Shown here one piece after another: positions 59,210 through 64,000 of a DNA stretch of 64,000 nt (position 1 is its first letter; every line of letters begins with the position of its first letter). The position numbers were made by a program, and so were the translations under genes. The notes beneath the pieces were generated by a model, which had not been told where the DNA came from, did not search any database, and was given only the letters and a program-made list of their open reading frames with translations. This DNA comes from Erodium maritimum (lineage: Eukaryota > Streptophyta > Magnoliopsida > Geraniales > Geraniaceae). Where the stretch lies: assembly GCA_963921825.1 (NCBI GenBank), contig OY997588.1, positions 137,361,203 through 137,425,202 on the forward strand, in the 5' to 3' direction.

Positions 59210-61103
59210 GGTTAAATACACTTTAGTACCCTTATGTTCGGTCCACAGACAATAATGTCCCATATGTTTGGGAACGACCATTTTGGTACCATAATATTCG
59301 GTCCATGAACCTTTCGCGTATTTGTGGTTAGAAAACTAACGGAATATTCCATTCTGTTAATCATGTGACACCATATGCCGGTTAGTGAAGAGTTAAATTA
59401 CTATTTTATCCTTCCCCACTTTATCTTTATAAATTTTAGGAATAAAATTACCATTTAACCCTCTATTATAGTAAAAGAATAAATAAATTAATTATATTAG
59501 TTAATTAAATAAAATAGTTAAAAATACTTTATAATAAATAATTAAAACATTATTTATAAATCTTTTTAACCGTGTTTTGTATCATCTCTACTCTTTAGAT
59601 CTACATCATCTCTACTACTCTTCATATCTACACATTTTAGATCTTCAAAGTGACCAAATCAAAAACTCGTGTTCGTGCTTGGGGTGGCAGCGGCGTGCTC
59701 GAACAAGGGTGCCTTCCTTTGAGTCCTCAAAGAGCTCGGTGAGCTCCTCGAACATCCCCGAGCCAAGCATGTCGTCGACTCTATTAGAATATAACTATAA
59801 TTGAGCCTTCAACTATAAGCTTGAGCTTTTAGTTAAGTTGGTCCTCTAATATGGTATCGGAGCTTGGCACCTCACGGACTCGGGTTCAAACCCCACTCTC
59901 TACAAAAATAACTAATTCCTTGTTCATTTCTCAAATTTGCCCACAAATGGGTCAACCCTTATCTCTCTCTCAATGGATTCATCTCCTCTTCTAAATAATT
60001 CACCTCCAAACCCATAAACGGACTTGTCCGTGAGGGCGCGTGTTAGAATATAACTATAATTGAGCCTTCAACTATAAGCTTGAGCTTTTAGTTGAGTTGG
60101 TCCTCTAATAGAATCGATCAGATATGTAGTCTGAGAGGACGGAGAAGGAGAAGGAGACATCAACCCAGATGAAGTAGTAGTTGTAGCGGAACTCAGAGGA
60201 GACCGAGCCGGAGCCGTGGAAAACGTCGGTGTTGGAGTCGAAGGGCGTGGTTGAAGGAGTTGGAGCCATCGACGACGAGGGGGAGGTTATGGAGGGATGT
60301 GATGGAGGCCATGACAGCGAGATTCGAGCTTTTGTTCAATGCTACCGAGTCGGTGAGAATCAGAGTTTGACCCTCGCCACTGATCTGGCAAAGAGCCAGC
60401 AAAACCGACGAGCCTAAGCCACCATGCAACAACTCCGGCAACTGGAAGAGACAGGGACGAGAAGGGAGGAAACGGCTGTGAGAGAAAAGGAGGGCACAAA
60501 GATGGCAAGCGTGAGAAGAATCGGCCAGATCTATAACATATTATGGTGTTCTAACACTCATTGTTTTATTAAGCCTCATCTGTAACAGATTATAATCATG
60601 TGATACAGTTTGAATTGGTTAGGAATTTCATTTTATTCTTGAGACTTATGGGTTTGTTCGTAGATTGAAGAACCGAGTTTGTGGTTTTGTGTTTTTTGTG
60701 TTGATAAAGTTGCATTGTGTTTGATTTTGTTTTCCAGATCTAAGGTGAATGAACAGATGAAATTTTGTGTTCTATTTTGTTTTCCAGGTCTGGGAAGATG
60801 AATAAACAGATGAAATTGATAAGATATTTTAGATCTATTGTTTAGATTGGTTTTCATTTTCAGATTTTGTTTTTATTATTATAACTAATAAAAAAAATCA
60901 AATCTCATAAAAAATATTTTAAAAATTGATTTTCAGATTTTTATCATCATTTTTGCGTATAAAAGAATACTAAAATAAATAATAATAATTTTTAAAAATA
61001 ATGAAAATAAACAGCAATTTTCAATTAGTTAAGATAAATGATATTATAAAGAGTTAATTAAAATATTAAGGAATTAATGATGAAGAGGGAAAAATAGTCT
61101 TTC
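59210..61103. mobile_element. Second Pack-MULE-like element, right end lost
   Basis: The left end GGTTAAATACACTTTAGTAC, with an inner GAAAACTAACGGAATATTCC, matches the terminal family of the MITE at 41106. The right arm is partly visible at 60990-61103 as a diverged complement (TTTTTCCCTCTTC against TTTATCCTTCCCC). It is cut off at 61104 by a GC-rich element. Between the arms lies non-AT-rich, coding-like DNA on the minus strand (about 59640-59781 and 60111-60530), not identified, with a TRIM inserted in it. No transposase is present. Confidence 0.5.
59782..60110 (+). mobile_element. TRIM (miniature LTR retrotransposon) fossil
   Basis: Two nearly identical 70-bp terminal repeats (59782-59851 and 60041-60110), containing TTAGAATATAACTATAATTG, enclose 189 bp. 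A tRNA-Met-type primer site TGGTATCGGAGC follows the first repeat directly, and a purine-rich GTGAGGGCGCG precedes the second. The flanking 5-mers match at 4 of 5 positions. It is non-coding, as TRIMs are. The two repeats differ at only a few positions, so the insertion is young to moderate in age. It lies inside the cargo of the Pack-MULE-like element. Confidence 0.8.
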
Positions 61104-62035
61104 AACTGGGGATGGCAAAACGCCCCGCCCCGACGGAGATCTCCGTCCCCGCCCCGCGCGGAACGGTTTTGGGACGGGGATATTTTAAGCGGGGCGGGGT
61201 ATGAGGCGATAAACGGGGATTTTGGCGGGGCGTGGGGCGGGGATGGGGCAAGCACTCCCCGCCCCGCACCCCGCACCATTATTTTACAATAAAATATTAA
61301 AATTTATATATAATAATAAGAATACACTTGTCTAAGAACATTGTCTCATATTTAAACTTTTGTTATGTGGTCATGTTTGTAGAAATAAAGCAATGTCCTT
61401 TTTTTCGTTTATAGAACATGTTAATACAAAATTTGTTCTTGTTTGATATCGTGATAAATTTTATAGCTTTTGTCTATGAAATTGTATTCAGAACACTGTA
61501 TATTTTTGGAAATATTAAGTTTAAGTTGTTTAGATATTTGAGTTGTGATTATGATTTGATATTGATATTTACATATACATAAGGTGATATAATTATATTA
61601 TGTACGATTAGCGTTTATATCAATTTCAAATCATAATCACAACTCAATTATCTTAAAAGTTGGAATAACAAGTAAAACTTAAAATTTCCAACATGATGAT
61701 TCTATTTGTACTATTATGAAGTCAAGTTGGGAACTCTAAGTTTTATGTTATAAGATATTTCGTTAAGACATTTTCTATTACGTGTAAAATATGATATCAT
61801 TTTTATGTGATATTTATTTTATTTGTATGTTGTTTTAAAATTATAGATTGACTATGCATGTTGTTTAAAATTATAGATTGAGAATTGTCATTTCAAATGT
61901 GCATTTTTTCGGGAGATGAGAATGGGGCGGGAACGGGTAAGGAATAAAATCCGCCGTGGGGCAAGAATGGGACGGGGAGTAAAATTCATGTTCCCCGCCC
62001 CGTCCTTGCGGGGTCCCCATGGGCGGGGTTAGGGC
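61104..62035. mobile_element. Element with GC-rich GGGATGGCAA ends around an AT-rich core (hAT-type, tentative)
   Basis: The left end GGGGATGGCAAAACGCCCCG and the right part, rich in GGGACGGGG and CCCCGCCCCG, are of the kind found at ends of common plant non-autonomous elements often assigned to hAT. The core is AT-rich and includes a long imperfect hairpin (61507-61690). The exact right end is unclear and no target duplication was found. Confidence 0.4.
61507..61690. repeat. Imperfect inverted repeat (hairpin)
   Basis: The left arm 61507-61567, with TTGAGTTGTGATTATGATTT, is complementary to 61618-61690, with AAATCATAATCACAACTCAA. The arms run 60-70 bp with a loop of about 50 bp. Confidence 0.75.
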
Positions 62036-62329
62036 TGAGCAAATATCCGCCCGTCACCGTAAACAGACCATATCCGGTTGTCCCCATCACCAGAATCACC
62101 GTGACTGGTCTCACAAACGACAATTACGGTTACAAAACTAGCAAACCAGTGGCTTTCGGGTTGGGTACGGTTTTTTATCTTCCAAACCGAGAAAAAACCG
62201 CCCGACCGATTGTTTATTTCATAGGGCATGATTTTTTTTAATTCCCATGGGCTGACCTTTGTTTTATTAGTTTTATTGAACCCATTTGTTTAGTATCCCA
62301 TGTCTTAGAAGACCAAATAATTTTAGCTA
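62036..62329. other. Possible second hAT-like fragment and flank
   Basis: GGGCTGAGCAAATATCCGCC at 62032, and CCGCCCGACCG with GGGCATG near 62200-62230, resemble ends of another short non-autonomous element. The support is weak. Confidence 0.3.
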
Positions 62330-64000
62330 TGTAAAACCCGCTTCGTTTCGTAAGGTATTAATTTGCAAACGAGAACCTTAGGGTAAGTTTTTGAAACGAG
62401 TGCAAAAAAAAAAAAAAAAAAAAAAAAACAGGTCTGGACCAGGCCAGGCCCGCAGGCCCAGCCCAGCCCAGCCCAGCTGAGGCCCAATCTGGTCAGGGAT
62501 GGGTATATAACCCACCCTTACCTCATAAACCCTAGCACCCTCACAACCCAGCCGCCCCCTCTCTCTCTCTCTCTCTACCCGACCCTCACTCCCTCTCTCT
62601 CCTCTCTCGTCTTCTCCGGCGAAACCGGCACCGGCCGCCACCGCTCCGGCCTCTCCTCCGTCCGACCACGCCGCCACGTCCCCGAACCCCGACCTCCCTC
62701 TCCTCCGTCCGACCACACCGTCCCGTCCTCTTCTCCTCCGTCCCGACGCCGTCACCGGTCCGGCCAGCCACGAAATCCCGTCCCCGAACCCCGACCTCCC
62801 TCTTCTCCGTCCGACTACGTCCCGGCCGAACCCCGACCTCCCTCTTCTCCGTCCGACCACGTCCCGGCCGAACCCCGACCTCCCTCTTCTCCGTCCGACC
62901 ACGTCCCGGCCGAACCCCGACCTTCCATCTCCGTCCGACCACGCCCAGCTCCGGCCACCGGTCTCATCCCGAGCTCCGACCGTCCACCGCCGCCTCCGAT
63001 CTCTCCGTCCCGAGCCGTTCGGACCCGAGCTCCCACCGTCGCCGGCGAGCTCGTCAGATCCGGAACGGGACGAGCCGTCCGGACCCGCGCCGACGCCGCC
63101 GTGCACCGCCGTCCACCGCCGTCCACCGCCGCCACCGTTTCCTCACGGTTAGTTCTCGGCCGTGGAAGCTCGGCCGACCGGCGCCGGTGGTCGGCCGGAC
63201 CGAGCAGATCCGTTCTTCTTCGTCTTTGCTTTCCCGTTCCCGAGTTCGTTCAGATCCGGTCGGGATGGAACGGAGCTCCCGAAATGGAAGGGAACAGAAC
63301 AGAAAACGTAGATCTGTTTAAAAATTTTGTAGTATTGTTGTAAATCTGAAAATTGTAAAGTTGAACAAAGTTTTGTTATTATCGTTATGTTTCGAACGTT
63401 TTTCCAGTTTTTTTGTGTTAACGTTGAAGAAGAAAAGGGTTTAATTTGAACGTTACGTCGAAAAATCTGTTTTAGGTTAAAAGTTCGATTAATTAGTTAT
63501 CGATAAAACTAAATCGGGTGAATTAATTGGGTTCTAAAACGAAGGTCGGTCGTTAAACGAATTTGAGTGAAGTTAAATCAAAAGGGAGGGAAAATGAAAT
63601 CAAATCGGTTTTAGAAGGGTTTCGGACCAAAAATATCAAGTTTGGAAACGAGCGGAAGGAAACCGTTGTGTTCAAGTCAAGTCGTTTTTAAACAAAGCAA
63701 AGGAGTCCAAAGACGGTTTTAAGTTAAAAAGGGGTTTAAACTGGGTTTGGATCAAACCTGGGTTCGGTGCGCGGGTGCTCGAACCCGATCCGTCGTAACC
63801 CGACTTTTATCCCGCTCGAGTGTAAACGATAACTGTCAAGTTTAAAATGGACAAATCGTAGCCGTTAACTTAACGGCGGAACCGTTATTATTTTTGGGCT
63901 CTGAGTTACTTATTTTTCGACCGGTTCGCACTAGTTTAAACTGAGTTAAATCTGTGTTCTTTTAGATCGTGCTGCGGACCGAGGCAAAGGGAGGCCCGGC
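62330..64000 (+). mobile_element. Partial gypsy-type LTR running off the right edge
   Basis: The block has the layout of the 42.5 kb LTRs: a TGTAAAACCC start, a TATATAA promoter at 62504-62510, an AAACCCTAGC leader and CT-rich tract. Near the edge it has TTCTTTTAGATCGTGCTGCG followed by a GACCGAGGCAAAG stretch, parallel to TTCTTATTAGATCGTGTCAC in the 5' LTR at about 43950. It is a different, GC-richer family member. The second half of the LTR and the rest of the element lie outside the window. Host promoter/5' UTR DNA is the alternative. Confidence 0.5.
62790..62925. repeat. 42-bp tandem repeat, about 3 units
   Basis: The unit contains CGAACCCCGACCTCCCTCTT, then CTCCGTCCGACCACGTCCCGGC. Because 42 is a multiple of three, the repeat produces long GC-rich reading frames on the minus strand that are not genes. 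Confidence 0.8.

Noticed and set aside
62378-63135. Long GC-rich minus-strand reading frames rich in Arg and Gly
   Set aside because: They come from a 42-bp tandem repeat and CT/GC-rich leader sequence, are low complexity, overlap in several frames and match no family.
1-64000. A multi-gene cluster or novel defence-like system
   Set aside because: The host genes are unrelated single genes of known plant families separated by transposons; no co-oriented set with linked function was seen.

Overview
The window looks like nuclear DNA of a flowering plant, most likely a eudicot. It has intron-rich genes with GT-AG introns, plant-specific gene families, a nuclear tRNA gene and dense plant transposable elements. 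The species cannot be told from the sequence. All gene models were assembled by hand from splice sites and family similarity; codon phases agree across every junction given.

The first 34 kb carry the host genes, all protein genes on the minus strand. They are the first exon of a ROMO1-type mitochondrial inner-membrane protein (121-193, rest beyond the left edge), a complete PH-RCC1-FYVE-BRX (PRAF family) gene in 9 coding exons (1032-8864), a homeodomain-like gene in 8 coding exons (22174-26478) and a signal peptide peptidase gene in 11 coding exons (27335-33595). A tRNA-Ala(AGC) gene lies at 21662-21734 on the plus strand. Between PRAF and the tRNA is a TE-rich block. It holds a broken GRF-type zinc-finger gene with an ORF1-only LINE inserted at its end, then a copia fossil carrying a solo gypsy-type LTR and a Mutator-like MITE.

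From 34.5 kb to the right edge the window is almost entirely mobile DNA. At 34.5-40.7 kb three PIF/Harbinger elements, each bounded by TTA, flank a short LINE-tailed retroposon. A Mutator-like MITE follows at 41.1-42.0 kb. A 10.6 kb Ty3/gypsy element with about 3 kb LTRs and a 5-bp target duplication (42516-53089) sits in an older copia fossil, which also contains another LINE-tailed retroposon. Two Pack-MULE-like elements come next (57607-59045, and 59210 to about 61103 with a TRIM nested inside). They are followed by a GC-rich-ended element and the beginning of another gypsy-type LTR that runs off the right edge.

The host genes are not a functional cluster: they are unrelated housekeeping, signalling and regulatory genes. 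I found no bacterial-style system, CRISPR array or gene cluster. The most interesting items are the RT-less LINE derivative with a nearly intact ORF1 (like mammalian HAL1), Harbinger relatives that each keep only one of the two proteins needed, two large inverted-repeat Pack-MULEs, a homeodomain lacking the usual Asn51, and a phase-0 stop-free intron inside the PRAF BRX domain.
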